Source: Clostridia bacterium (lineage in GTDB: Bacteria > Bacillota > Clostridia > Oscillospirales > CAG-272). Taken from it: a DNA stretch of 36,307 bases. Made by a program: the position numbers and the translations under genes. Positions 23,240-31,479 of the stretch are shown piece after piece. Each line of letters starts with the position of its first letter. The first letter of the stretch is position 1. The notes under the pieces were generated by a model, which made no database searches, had not been told where the DNA came from, and worked only from the letters and a program-made list of their open reading frames with translations. Location of the stretch: positions 1-36,307 of the forward strand of contig JAFTPJ010000171.1 of assembly GCA_017463405.1 (NCBI GenBank), in the 5' to 3' direction.

Positions 23240-24119
23240 AAAGCTGTTGTTCCCGCATATTGCGGTTATGCTCCTGCTCCTGCCCGTTTCCATCGTTTTT
23301 CTCATATATTCGATGGTGTTTATCGGATCGGAGTCGGTATTTGCGATCGTTTCCTACGTTCTTGCGGCATATACGCTGACCGTCTGGTGCATCCGAATGC
23401 CACAGGTCATCCGATTTTTTGTGAATTTCAAGAATGAAAACAAATATGTAAGGTTTTGGCTGGACGACACGCATTTGCGCATGAAGTTCACACTCTACGG
23501 ATCCACGCTCTGGAACGTGGTGTATGCCGTGTTTCAGCTTTGGCTCGGATTTTATCATGCCACCTTCTGGTTTACATCGCTGGCGCTTTATTATCTTTCG
23601 CTGGCGATTATGCGCTGGTCACTCGCGCGCTATATGAGCAAAAATGTACCGGGAAGGAGAATGTATACCGAGCTGAAACGCTACCGTACCTGCGGGTGGA
23701 TTTTTCTGGTGATGAATCTGATGCTTTCCCTGGTGATCTTCTTCATGGTCTATTGGAACAGGACCTTCCACCACCACGAGATCACGACGATCACAATGGC
23801 GGCGTATACATTTACGTCGTTCACGTTCGCGATTTTGAACGTGATCAAATATCGGAAGTACAACAGCCCCGTCTATTCGGCATCCAAAGCGGTCAGCTTT
23901 GCCGCGGCGTGCGTGTCGATGCTGACGCTTGCCTCCACGATGCTGACGACCTTCGATGACGGTACGATGTCTCTCATGGAGCGCAGGATCATGCTCGGCT
24001 CAATCGGCGGTGCGATCTCGGTATTCGTATTGGCGATGGCGGTGTATATGATTCGGGTAAGTACAAAAAAATTGAAATTGTTGAAAGCAGAGGTAAAAGA
24101 AGATGGAAAACAAGCATGA
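23217..24119 (+). CDS. Polytopic membrane protein of the two-component operon
   Basis: The 300-residue protein has about eight hydrophobic segments, beginning HIAVMLLLLPVSIVFLIYSM, with a Lys-rich C-terminal tail (STKKLKLLKAEVKEDGK). ATG 23217 was chosen because AGGAGG (23204-23209) is 7 bases away; ATG 23211 would be too near. It overlaps the end of the kinase gene by 23 bases and the start of the following two-TM gene by 17, which indicates tight translational coupling. I recognise no family. A possible role as sensor partner or output of the kinase is a guess from position only. Confidence 0.8.
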   Translation: MDWKKTAKKLLFPHIAVMLLLLPVSIVFLIYSMVFIGSESVFAIVSYVLAAYTLTVWCIRMPQVIRFFVNFKNENKYVRFWLDDTHLRMKFTLYGSTLWNVVYAVFQLWLGFYHATFWFTSLALYYLSLAIMRWSLARYMSKNVPGRRMYTELKRYRTCGWIFLVMNLMLSLVIFFMVYWNRTFHHHEITTITMAAYTFTSFTFAILNVIKYRKYNSPVYSASKAVSFAAACVSMLTLASTMLTTFDDGTMSLMERRIMLGSIGGAISVFVLAMAVYMIRVSTKKLKLLKAEVKEDGKQA

Positions 24120-24507
24120 TCAGAATGCTTTTTCATATACGTATTCCGCCAAGGAGCAGGCGGAGCTGAAACGGATCAGAGAAAAATATGCGCCGCGCGA
24201 GGAGGATAAAATGGAGCGGTTGCGCCGGCTGGACAAAGGTGTTACCCAAAAGGCACAGACGGTTGCACTGACTCTCGGTGTGATCGGCGTGCTGGTTCTC
24301 GGCTTTGGCATGAGCCTTGCCATGTCCGAGTTTGCGGCAATTCTCGGCTCGCATAGGGATATGGCACTGCTGCTCGGTATTGTGATCGGTGTGGTCGGCG
24401 GCGTGATAGCGGGGCTTGCATATCCGATGTATCATATCGTTGCCAACCGCGAGCGCAAAAAGGTCGCGCCCGAAATTCTCCGACTGACCGATGAGCTGAT
24501 GAAATAA
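24103..24507 (+). CDS. Small two-TM membrane protein, paralogue of the protein at 15066
   Basis: The 134-residue protein has a polar N-terminus with LKRIREKYAPREEDKMERL and LRRLDKGV, TM1 with GVLVLGFGMSLAMS, TM2 with LGIVIGVVGGVIAGLAYPMY, and a charged end RKKVAPEILRLTDELM. It matches the protein at 15066 in plan and in motifs. AGAGG lies some 9 bases before the ATG, which is inside the preceding gene. No family name can be given with confidence. Occurrence of one copy beside ABC exporters and one in a two-component operon suggests a common role in envelope function. Confidence 0.82.
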   Translation: MENKHDQNAFSYTYSAKEQAELKRIREKYAPREEDKMERLRRLDKGVTQKAQTVALTLGVIGVLVLGFGMSLAMSEFAAILGSHRDMALLLGIVIGVVGGVIAGLAYPMYHIVANRERKKVAPEILRLTDELMK

Positions 24508-24524
24508 GAAAGGGATATACGGAT

Positions 24525-25034
24525 ATGAAAAGACGTCTTTGCTTATTGCTTGCCATAACACTTCTTTTGGTGTCGGGCGGCGGCTGTGCGTCGGAGCCCG
24601 AGAAGCGTACGGAGGATACGGGAACGGCGCCCGATTTTACGGTGCTCGACGGGAACGGAAACGAGGTACAGCTGTCGGATTTTCTCGGTCAGCCGGTGGT
24701 GCTCAATTTCTGGGCGACGTGGTGCTATTATTGTAAGGTAGAGATGCCGGATTTTGATCGGGCGTATGCGGAATATCCCGAGGTGCAGTTCCTCATGGTC
24801 AACGCGACCGACGGGGTCGAAGAGACGGTGGAGAGTGCAAAAAAGTACGTTGCGGATGAGGGATATGCCTTTGATATTTTCTTTGATACTGCGTTTGATG
24901 CGATCAACGCCTACGGCATCAGCGGCTTTCCGACCACCTTTTTCATCGATGCAAACGGAGATGTTGTGACATATAGAAAAGGGATGATCAATTACGAGAC
25001 GCTGGTGAGTGGAATCGGGATGATTACTGAATAA
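24525..25034 (+). CDS. ResA/TlpA-like thioredoxin-fold lipoprotein
   Basis: A membrane-anchored thiol-disulfide oxidoreductase acting outside the membrane. The 169-residue protein has a lipoprotein signal peptide with lipobox SGGGC (Cys21), then the family start APDFTVLDGNGNEVQLSDF, active site WCYYCKVEMP with Cys67 and Cys70, and the cis-proline loop SGFPTTFFID. The CYYC pair is less common than CPPC or CEPC. Family members reduce apo-cytochromes or repair exported thiol proteins; the target here is unknown. It lies 17 bases after the two-TM gene and 12 before the PAS gene, so it probably belongs to the same transcript. Confidence 0.92.
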   Translation: MKRRLCLLLAITLLLVSGGGCASEPEKRTEDTGTAPDFTVLDGNGNEVQLSDFLGQPVVLNFWATWCYYCKVEMPDFDRAYAEYPEVQFLMVNATDGVEETVESAKKYVADEGYAFDIFFDTAFDAINAYGISGFPTTFFIDANGDVVTYRKGMINYETLVSGIGMITE

Positions 25035-25046
25035 AGGAGAATGGTT

Positions 25047-25409
25047 ATGCTGAACAAGCTGTTGAAAAGTATCGTTGATCAGGATCCCGCGCCTGTAGTG
25101 ATCTGTGATCTTGATTCCGTAATCGTTTATATGAATCCGGCATCGGTCGCGCGTTATCACGGCGATCTGACGGGGAGAAGTCTGAAGGCTTGCCACAATG
25201 CCGATTCCAATGCAAAAATCGACCGTGTGCTTACGTGGTTCGGCGAGAGCCGCAAGCACAATATTGTATATACCGCACACAGCGATCGTGAAAATAAGGA
25301 TGTTTATATGGTTGCGCTTCGGGACACAGACGGGCGCTTGATCGGATATTATGAAAAGCACGAATATCGGAATGCGGAAACCGTCGCGTTTTACGAGATG
25401 CCCCAATGA
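25047..25409 (+). CDS. Stand-alone PAS-domain protein
   Basis: The 120-residue protein is a single PAS fold: LLKSIVDQDPAPVVICDLDS, VIVYMNPASVARYHGDLTGRS, then VYMVALRDTDGRLIGYYEKHEY. There is no kinase, cyclase or DNA-binding part, so it acts as a lone sensor or ligand-binding subunit. The cysteine and His in KACHN and the acidic/aromatic cluster might bind a cofactor, but none is evident. ATG 25047 is used since AAAGGAG ends 7 bases upstream; ATG 25041 abuts the site. It is the last intact gene before the region carrying the T-box leader. Confidence 0.85.
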   Translation: MLNKLLKSIVDQDPAPVVICDLDSVIVYMNPASVARYHGDLTGRSLKACHNADSNAKIDRVLTWFGESRKHNIVYTAHSDRENKDVYMVALRDTDGRLIGYYEKHEYRNAETVAFYEMPQ

Positions 25410-25580
25410 AACGGGGATTTGACATGTGAAATGCTGAAAAAGCGCCTTCGGAATCTCGCGCAAGATATTGTGGATGCTAACCTCACGTGAGGTGATACAG
25501 TGAACTCTGTTTGGATAGAAGCTGCAACGTGTCCGCGATTCGAGCCGTTGGCGGGCTTTTGTGCGCGCATATGCTGACGC

Positions 25581-25771
25581 GAGCCGGCGCCGCTTGATCC
25601 GCTTCCGTTCACGGGTATTTATGCCGTGACTAAGAGGGTGCTTGACAAATCGCATACTCGTTACGCATGGGGCTGCAGCTGCTCGGCATCTCGGTTTCGG
25701 TGCTTCGTGCGGGTGCAGTTGATACGGGAATGCTCGGTGCTTTTACCGATGTGCTCAACCGCTTCTGCTGA
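25581..25771 (+). pseudogene. Degraded short-chain dehydrogenase/reductase fragment
   Basis: One frame reads APLDPLPFTGIYAVTKRVLD (from 25587), with the Y-x3-K active-site pattern of short-chain dehydrogenases. The match then continues in another frame from 25667: GLQLLGISVSVLRAGAVDTGM, the strand that follows in the family (RPGxVDTxM), stopping at TGA 25769. About 70 residues of the family remain, with a frameshift and no NAD-binding start. A 19-codon reading frame at 25431 (MLKKRLRNLAQDIVDANLT) may be the old N-terminus, but this is weak. The rest of 25410-25860 shows nothing more than a palindrome CCTCACGTGAGG at 25481-25492. Confidence 0.5.
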
Positions 25772-25881
25772 ATGCTTTGCCGCGGCGGTTGCAATTGTGG
25801 TTGATCTGTCGGATTTTGAAGTGAATCGAACGCCGTTTTAACATGAAAATGTGAAAAAAATATGAATTTTTCAAAAAACTA

Positions 25882-25910
25882 TTGACATCGCAGCTTTAGC
25901 GTGGTAAAAT
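25882..25910 (+). promoter_or_regulatory. Promoter of the branched-chain amino-acid operon
   Basis: TTGACA (25882-25887), a 17-base spacer and TAAAAT (25905-25910), preceded by TGG, an extended -10. The transcript would start near 25917, just before the T-box leader. Confidence 0.85.
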
Positions 25911-25931
25911 AACGGCAATTGAATAACAATA

Positions 25932-26104
25932 AAAGCTGTGACGAAGAATGGTCAGGGTGATCATGCATTTCAGAGAGCCGATGGTTGGTGTAAATCGGTA
26001 TGTAAAATTCCTGTCCTCTCACTTCCGAGCCGGAGCTTGAAGCAGATGTGTGTAGGGCGTCCCGTGTATGCTACGTCAGTGCATAGAGGTTGATAGACTT
26101 CGAT
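25932..26104 (+). ncRNA. T-box Stem I module 1, Leu (CUC) specifier, no own antiterminator
   Basis: The module has the T-box AGAGAG motif (25972-25977), an apical stem CCGAT (25978-25982) with ATCGG (25994-25998) enclosing GGTTGGTG, then the base of the stem GAAG...CTTC. The specifier strand before CTTC is T-CTC-A, so the codon is CUC at 26018-26020, leucine. The downstream part holds a 26-base element at 26061-26086 repeated in module 2. It lacks a TGGNACCGCG sequence and a terminator, so it cannot switch transcription alone. Codon choice follows from alignment with module 2. Confidence 0.8.
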
Positions 26105-26112
26105 ACAATAAA

Positions 26113-26388
26113 GGCGTTGATGAAGAAGGAACCTGCAATGAATTTTCAGAGAGTCGGGGATGGTGTGATCCCGATAAAGGAGTGCGGATGTTCCCATCAC
26201 TTCGGAGCCGGAAGCCCGAACGGTTAACCACCCTGTAGGCGTTTCCCGTGTATGCTACGTCAGTGCATAGGAGTTGATGGACTTCGAAGAGGTGGCGGAT
26301 CGATATCCGCAATTTGAGTGGTACCGCGAGTGTTGAATTTGAATTTGCACCCGTCTCAAAGCAAGAAAAAGCTTTGAGGCGGGTTTTT
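26113..26388 (+). ncRNA. T-box module 2, Ile (AUC) specifier, with antiterminator and terminator
   Basis: AGAGAG (26148-26153), apical stem TCGGG (26154-26158) with CCCGA (26170-26174) around GATGGTGTGAT, lower stem GGAAC (26128-26132) with GTTCC (26190-26194), then C-ATC-A before CTTC: specifier AUC at 26196-26198, isoleucine. Stem III is GCGGAT-CGAT-ATCCGC (26295-26310). The T-box sequence TGGTACCGCG is at 26319-26328. TTTGAG (26313-26318) can pair with CTCAAA (26355-26360), which is also the 5' arm of the terminator, giving the exclusive antiterminator. Uncharged tRNA stabilises the antiterminator and lets the ilv-leu genes be transcribed. Confidence 0.92.
26350..26388 (+). terminator. T-box-controlled intrinsic terminator
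   Basis: CCCGTCTCAAAGC (26350-26362) pairs with GCTTTGAGGCGGG (26371-26383), 13 pairs with one T-G wobble, loop AAGAAAAA, then five Ts. It lies about 60 bases before the ilvA ATG. Confidence 0.95.
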
Positions 26389-26446
26389 GTATTGCCCAAA
26401 GCGGTGTAAACGCATAAACTGAACCGAAAGAAAGGCGGAACGAACA

Positions 26447-27637
26447 ATGTTGTCTCTTGATAAGGTATTCAATGCCCAAACGGTGCTGAAAAGCATTATT
26501 CGCGAAACGAACGTAGTAAGAGCTTACGGAATCGCACCCGATTGCGAGCTGTATCTGAAGCCCGAAAATCTGCAGATTACGGGATCCTTTAAGGTGAGGG
26601 GTTCGGCGTATAAGATCGCGATGCTGTCCGAGGAGGAAAAAGCAAAAGGCGTCATCGCGTGCTCTGCGGGAAATCACGCGCAGGGGGTGGCGCTGGCGGC
26701 GACCAAAAACGGAATCAGGTCTTTGATCTGTCTGCCCGATAGCGCACCGATCTCCAAGGTGGAAGCCACAAAGGGCTTTGGCGCCGAGGTCTGTCTGGTG
26801 GAGGGGTGTTACGACGATGCCTATCAAAGGGCATTGGAATTAAAGGACAGCAAGGGCTACACTTTTGTGCATCCATTCGATGACGAAAACGTCATCGCAG
26901 GACAGGGAACAATCGCGCTGGAGATTCTCAACGAGCTGGACAATATCGATGCGATCGTGGTTCCCATCGGAGGCGGTGGATTGATCTCCGGTATCGCTTA
27001 TACCGCAAAGCAGATCAGACCCTCCGTCAAGGTGTACGGCGTACAGGTGGCGGGTGCTCCGAGTATGTACAACTCGGTCAGAGACGGTGAGATCGAATGT
27101 CTTGCATCGGTATCTACCATTGCGGACGGTATCGCCGTCAAGCAGCCCGGCGAAAACACTTATGCACTTGTGAAGGAGTACGTGGACGATATTGTTCTCG
27201 TCAGCGACGACGAGGTGGCAAGCGCGATCCTCGCCCTGATTGAGAAGCAAAAAATGATTGCGGAGGGCGCCGGTGCTACGGCAGTTGCGGCTGTCATGTC
27301 GGGAAAAATTGATCTGAAAAACAAACGGGTTGTGGCGGTTGTATCCGGAGGGAACATTGATGTCACGAGCCTGTCGCGCGTGATTGACCGCGGACTTCTC
27401 AATTCGGGGCGCTCGTCGAGTCTGCTGATCGAATTGATCGACAAGCCCGGTCAGCTCAAGGAAATCTCCCGCATCATCGCCGACTGCGGCGGTAACGTCA
27501 CCGGTGTTCACTACGAAAAGGGTAATACCGAAAGCGTGAACGGATGCTATTTGCGGATTGAAATGGAAACAAGAGATTTCCGACACGTGCATCTGATCAC
27601 ACAGTCCTTACGTGACGAGGGCTTTAAAATTGTTTAA
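26447..27637 (+). CDS. ilvA: Threonine dehydratase with C-terminal ACT domain
   Basis: PLP-dependent enzyme that deaminates threonine to 2-oxobutanoate, the first step to isoleucine. The 396-residue protein has the cofactor lysine in GSFKVRG (Lys49), SAGNHAQGVA for substrate binding and the phosphate loop PIGGGGLISG. The C-terminal region from about residue 325 (SSSLLIELIDKPGQLKEISR) is a single ACT domain, as in the short IlvA/TdcB-with-ACT class rather than the long biosynthetic form with two. Position as first gene of the Leu/Ile/Val operon behind the T-box argues for the biosynthetic role. AAAGGCGGA precedes the ATG. Confidence 0.95.
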   Translation: MLSLDKVFNAQTVLKSIIRETNVVRAYGIAPDCELYLKPENLQITGSFKVRGSAYKIAMLSEEEKAKGVIACSAGNHAQGVALAATKNGIRSLICLPDSAPISKVEATKGFGAEVCLVEGCYDDAYQRALELKDSKGYTFVHPFDDENVIAGQGTIALEILNELDNIDAIVVPIGGGGLISGIAYTAKQIRPSVKVYGVQVAGAPSMYNSVRDGEIECLASVSTIADGIAVKQPGENTYALVKEYVDDIVLVSDDEVASAILALIEKQKMIAEGAGATAVAAVMSGKIDLKNKRVVAVVSGGNIDVTSLSRVIDRGLLNSGRSSSLLIELIDKPGQLKEISRIIADCGGNVTGVHYEKGNTESVNGCYLRIEMETRDFRHVHLITQSLRDEGFKIV

Positions 27638-27658
27638 TCATGGAAAGGAATCAAATAT

Positions 27659-28036
27659 ATGAGGATGAAAATTCAGACAAATAAGGCACCCGCGGCGATC
27701 GGACCTTACTCGCAGGCAGTGGTTATCGGAAATCTTATTTTTACTTCGGGTCAGATTCCCTTAAATCCCGAAACAGGGCTTCTTGAAGGAAACGATATTG
27801 TCGAGCAGACGCACAGAGTCTGCAAAAATCTGCAGGCAGTGCTGGAAGCATCAGGCAGCTCGCTCAACAACGCCGTCAAAACGGTTTGCTTTTTGAGCAA
27901 AATGGAGGATTTTGCGGCGTTTAACGAGGTGTATGCACAGTATTTTACAGAAAAACCCGCACGGTCCTGCGTGGCAGTAAAGGATCTTCCCAAAGGCGCT
28001 TTGGTCGAGGTGGAAGTGATTGCGGAAAAGGAGTAA
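27659..28036 (+). CDS. ridA: RidA-family enamine/imine deaminase
   Basis: Hydrolyses reactive enamine and imine intermediates released by PLP enzymes, including those from IlvA, to keto acids and ammonia. The 125-residue protein has the family pattern: KAPAAIGPYSQAV near the start, SGQIPLNPETG, the middle VCKNLQAVLEASGSSLNN, and PARSCVAVKDLPKGALVEVE with the key Arg101 near the C-terminus. The gene is 21 bases after ilvA with GGAAAGGA as its ribosome site. Its place beside ilvA fits the known partnership of the two proteins in detoxifying 2-aminocrotonate. Confidence 0.94.
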   Translation: MRMKIQTNKAPAAIGPYSQAVVIGNLIFTSGQIPLNPETGLLEGNDIVEQTHRVCKNLQAVLEASGSSLNNAVKTVCFLSKMEDFAAFNEVYAQYFTEKPARSCVAVKDLPKGALVEVEVIAEKE

Positions 28037-28042
28037 GAAACA

Positions 28043-29719
28043 ATGATGGATGCAAGTAAATACCACGTGGGATATTTCCCCGTAGAAAAAAAATATAACA
28101 AATGGGTCGAAAAGGACCATATCGAGCAGCCCCCTGTTTGGTGCAGTGTGGATATGCGAGACGGAAATCAGAGTCTGGTGATTCCGATGAGCCTGGAGGA
28201 AAAGCTGGAATATTACAAGGTGCTCCTGGAGGTTGGCTTTAAGGAGATTGAGGTCGGCTTTCCCGCGGCGAGCGAGACCGAGTATGAGTTCCTCCGCACG
28301 CTGATCGATAACAATATGATTCCCGAGGATGTCACTGTGCAGGTTCTAACGCAGTGCCGCGAGCATATCATTCGCAAGACTTTCGACGCCTGCAAGGGTG
28401 CTCCGAGCGCGATTATCCACTTTTACAATTCGGTTAGTGTGGCACAGCGTGAGCAGGTGTTTAAGAAGGATAAGGAGGCGATCAAAAAAATCGCCGTGGA
28501 CGGCGCAAAGTTGGTAAAGCGTCTGGCAAGCGAATACGAGGGCAATTTCCGCTTTGAATATTCTCCCGAATCCTTTACGGGAACCGAACCCGAGTACGCC
28601 CTTGAGGTTTGCAACGCCGTGCTGGACGTCCTGGAGCCGAGTGCGGACAATAACGTGATTATCAATCTGCCCGTCACAGTGGAGATGAGCTTGCCGCACG
28701 TTTACGCATCGCAGGTGGAGTACATGAGCGAGAATCTGAAATACCGCGAGTTTGTCACCCTTTCGCTTCATCCGCACAACGACCGAGGAACGGGTGTTGC
28801 GGATACCGAGCTGGCGCTTCTGGCGGGGGCTGACCGCGTGGAGGGCACGCTGTTCGGCAACGGCGAACGTACCGGAAACGTAGATATCATCACGCTGGCG
28901 ATGAATATGTATTCTCACGGTGTGGATCCGAAGCTGGATCTTTCCAACATGAATTATTTGGTTGAAAAATATGAAAAGTGTACCCGTATGCACGTTTACG
29001 AGAGAGCCCCATATGCGGGAGCGTTGGTATTTGCCGCCTTCTCTGGATCGCATCAGGACGCGATTGCAAAGGGTATGAAATACAGAACCAAGAACAAGTT
29101 GCACGAGTGGAGCGTTCCGTATATTCCGATCGATCCGAAGGATATCGGCAGAACCTACGACGCGGATGTGATCCGCGTCAATTCACAATCGGGTAAGGGT
29201 GGCATCGGATATCTGTTGGAGCAGACGTTCGGTTACAATCTGCCGCCTAAGATGCGCGAGCATTTCAGTTATCTGTGCAAGGATATCTCCGATCATGAGC
29301 ACAAGGAGCTTAAGCCCGATGAGGTGCTGGATATCTTTGTCTCGCATTATCTGAATCTGAACGGCGACATTGCGGTTACGGATTTTGACTTTATGCGGGA
29401 AAACGATGCGGTAAAGATCAATATCACCTTCATGAGAAACGGTGAGGAGACCGAACTGGAGGCAGAAGGCAACGGTACCCTCAGTGCAATTAACAATGCG
29501 CTCACCGCCTATACCGAGGAGCAGTATACGCTGCAGGTGTTTACCCAGCACAGCATGCAGGGACAGGGCTCGCAGAGTGTAGCCGCCTCTTATATCGGTC
29601 TGGAGCGCACGGACGGCAAGATGTTCTGGGGCGCGGGTACCGATACCGACGTGATCACGGCAAGCACAAATGCACTTTTGAGTGCTTTCTATAATATGAC
29701 CAAAGGAGATGTGAAGTAA
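28043..29719 (+). CDS. leuA: 2-isopropylmalate synthase, long (type 2) class
   Basis: Condenses acetyl-CoA with 2-oxoisovalerate, the first committed step to leucine. The 558-residue protein starts with a tail of about 30 residues, then [11 protein letters not shown] with catalytic Arg39 and Asp40, [14 protein letters not shown], the metal-binding [11 protein letters not shown] and [10 protein letters not shown]. The C-terminal quarter (about 430-555) is the LeuA regulatory domain that binds leucine, so feedback control is expected. Length and the motif [15 protein letters not shown] place it with the yeast/actinobacterial-type LeuA rather than the 510-residue E. coli type. Two ATGs open it (28043 and 28046). 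The stop shares one base with the leuC start. Confidence 0.95.
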   Translation: MMDASKYHVGYFPVEKKYNKWVEKDHIEQPPVWCSVDMRDGNQSLVIPMSLEEKLEYYKVLLEVGFKEIEVGFPAASETEYEFLRTLIDNNMIPEDVTVQVLTQCREHIIRKTFDACKGAPSAIIHFYNSVSVAQREQVFKKDKEAIKKIAVDGAKLVKRLASEYEGNFRFEYSPESFTGTEPEYALEVCNAVLDVLEPSADNNVIINLPVTVEMSLPHVYASQVEYMSENLKYREFVTLSLHPHNDRGTGVADTELALLAGADRVEGTLFGNGERTGNVDIITLAMNMYSHGVDPKLDLSNMNYLVEKYEKCTRMHVYERAPYAGALVFAAFSGSHQDAIAKGMKYRTKNKLHEWSVPYIPIDPKDIGRTYDADVIRVNSQSGKGGIGYLLEQTFGYNLPPKMREHFSYLCKDISDHEHKELKPDEVLDIFVSHYLNLNGDIAVTDFDFMRENDAVKINITFMRNGEETELEAEGNGTLSAINNALTAYTEEQYTLQVFTQHSMQGQGSQSVAASYIGLERTDGKMFWGAGTDTDVITASTNALLSAFYNMTKGDVK

Positions 29720-30978
29720 TGGGAATGACGATGACGCAAAAAATCCTTGCCGCCCACGCGGGGCTTGACAAAGTGGTTGCAGGTCAGCTGATCAATGCAA
29801 AGTTGGACATTGTTCTGGGCAACGATATTACCACGCCCGTTGCGGTAAATGAGTTTAAAAAGGCGGGCTTTGAGGATGTATTCGATAAGGATCGAGTGGC
29901 AATTGTTTTGGACCACTTTGTTCCCAATAAGGATATCAAGGCGGCGGAGCAGAGCAAAACCTGTCGTGAATTTGCCTGCGCACACTGCGTCAGCCACTTT
30001 TACGACGTTGGTAAAATGGGCATCGAGCATGCGCTTCTGCCCGAGCAGGGAGTTGTGACCGCGGGCGACTGCATCATCGGTGCGGACAGTCACACCTGCA
30101 CGTACGGGGCACTCGGTGCATTTTCTACGGGCGTCGGTTCCACCGATATGGCGGCGGGCATGGCAACGGGAATGGCTTGGTTTAAGGTGCCGTCTGCGAT
30201 TCAGTTTCATCTGACAGGGAAGCTGCCGTCGAACTGTAGCGGTAAGGACGTGATTCTGACCATCATAGGAATGATCGGTGTGGACGGTGCGCTTTACAAG
30301 AGCATGGAGTTTGTCGGAGACGGAGCGCACGGGCTGTCGATGGACGACCGTCTCTGCATTTGCAACATGGCAATCGAGGCAGGCGCAAAAAACGGCATTT
30401 TCCCCGTGGACGACGTAACGCTGGAATACCTCAATGGCAGAAGCGAGCGATCCGCAGTGATCTTTACGGCGGATGCCGACGCCGAATACGAGCGCGTTAT
30501 TGATATTGATCTTTCAAAAATCGTTCCCACTGTTGCATGTCCCCATCTTCCCGAAAACACCCATCCCGCGAGCGAATTGCACGGTATCAAGGTGGATCAG
30601 GTTGTGATCGGTTCGTGCACCAATGGCAGAATGGAGGATATGGAAGCCGCATACAACATCCTGAAGAACAAAAAAATCGCAGACGGAATCCGTTGCATTA
30701 TCATTCCCGGTACGATGCAGATCCTCCGCGAATGCGTGGAGCGCGGCTGGTATACGGCGTTTATTGACGCGGGCGCGGTGGTTTCCACGCCGACCTGCGG
30801 TCCTTGCCTTGGCGGATACATGGGAATTTTAGCGGCAGGCGAGCGTTGTATTGCAACGACCAACCGCAATTTTGTCGGCAGAATGGGACACGTGAACAGT
30901 GAGGTTTACCTTGCATCTCCCCACACAGCTGCCGCAAGTGCGCTGACAGGCTATATTACGGAATATACGGAGGAATAA
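29719..30978 (+). CDS. leuC: 3-isopropylmalate dehydratase large subunit
   Basis: With LeuD it isomerises 2- to 3-isopropylmalate. The 419-residue protein belongs to the short LeuC class common in Clostridia and archaea. The 4Fe-4S cluster ligands are visible: Cys300 in IGSCTNGR and Cys360/Cys363 in TCGPCLGG. Substrate-binding [13 protein letters not shown] and [14 protein letters not shown] are also present. It starts [16 protein letters not shown], as is usual for the class, with AAAGGAG inside the end of leuA. The ATG overlaps the leuA stop by one base and leuD follows after 3 bases. Confidence 0.96.
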   Translation: MGMTMTQKILAAHAGLDKVVAGQLINAKLDIVLGNDITTPVAVNEFKKAGFEDVFDKDRVAIVLDHFVPNKDIKAAEQSKTCREFACAHCVSHFYDVGKMGIEHALLPEQGVVTAGDCIIGADSHTCTYGALGAFSTGVGSTDMAAGMATGMAWFKVPSAIQFHLTGKLPSNCSGKDVILTIIGMIGVDGALYKSMEFVGDGAHGLSMDDRLCICNMAIEAGAKNGIFPVDDVTLEYLNGRSERSAVIFTADADAEYERVIDIDLSKIVPTVACPHLPENTHPASELHGIKVDQVVIGSCTNGRMEDMEAAYNILKNKKIADGIRCIIIPGTMQILRECVERGWYTAFIDAGAVVSTPTCGPCLGGYMGILAAGERCIATTNRNFVGRMGHVNSEVYLASPHTAAASALTGYITEYTEE

Positions 30979-30981
30979 ACG

Positions 30982-31479
30982 ATGAATACACAGGGAAAGG
31001 CTTTCAAATATCCCGATAACGTGGACACTGACGTCATCATCCCCGCACGGTATCTGAATACCCCCGATGCAAATGAGTTAGCGCTTCACTGCATGGAGGA
31101 CATCGACTCCGCGTTTGTCAAGAACGTGAAAAAGGGAGACGTGATGGTTGCGGGCTGGAACTTCGGCTGCGGATCCTCTCGCGAACACGCACCGCTTGTG
31201 ATCAAGACCTGCGGTACGGGTTGCGTGATTGCAAAAAGCTTTGCAAGAATTTTTTATCGCAACGCGATCAATATCGGCTTGCCGATTCTCGAATGCGAGG
31301 CTGCGGCAGAAGAAATAGCGGCAAATGATGAGGTCCGAGTGGATTTTGATACCGGTGTGATTACCGACATTACCACGGGAAAGACCTATCAGGCGCAGCC
31401 CTTTCCGCCCTTTATCCAGAATATCATCAAATGCGGCGGACTTTTAAAATCCCTGAAGGAAGGAGAAAACAATGGTTAA
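30982..31479 (+). CDS. leuD: 3-isopropylmalate dehydratase small subunit
   Basis: The swivel-domain partner of LeuC, needed to complete the active site. The 165-residue protein opens with [20 protein letters not shown] and has the conserved [18 protein letters not shown] loop, [18 protein letters not shown] and the C-terminal end found in the short class that goes with short LeuC. Its final codons overlap the leuB start by 8 bases, so leuD and leuB are translationally coupled. Nothing unusual is visible. Confidence 0.96.
   Translation: MNTQGKAFKYPDNVDTDVIIPARYLNTPDANELALHCMEDIDSAFVKNVKKGDVMVAGWNFGCGSSREHAPLVIKTCGTGCVIAKSFARIFYRNAINIGLPILECEAAAEEIAANDEVRVDFDTGVITDITTGKTYQAQPFPPFIQNIIKCGGLLKSLKEGENNG

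Noticed and set aside
25481-25492. Palindrome CCTCACGTGAGG as an operator
   Set aside because: It lies 400 bases from the next promoter and just after a pseudogene-like stretch; no second copy supports a regulatory role.
24543-25655. Minus-strand reading frame of about 370 codons opposite the thioredoxin and PAS genes
   Set aside because: It covers two well-supported plus-strand genes and gives a Arg/His-rich, motif-free product typical of antisense frames.
25626-25841. Small plus-strand protein of 71 codons
   Set aside because: Its first residues match a dehydrogenase, but the rest is out of frame relative to the family; it is part of a pseudogene.
26061-26270. 26-base exact repeat as a possible CRISPR or mobile repeat
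   Set aside because: Only two copies, 184 bases apart, each at the same place within a T-box module; explained by leader duplication.
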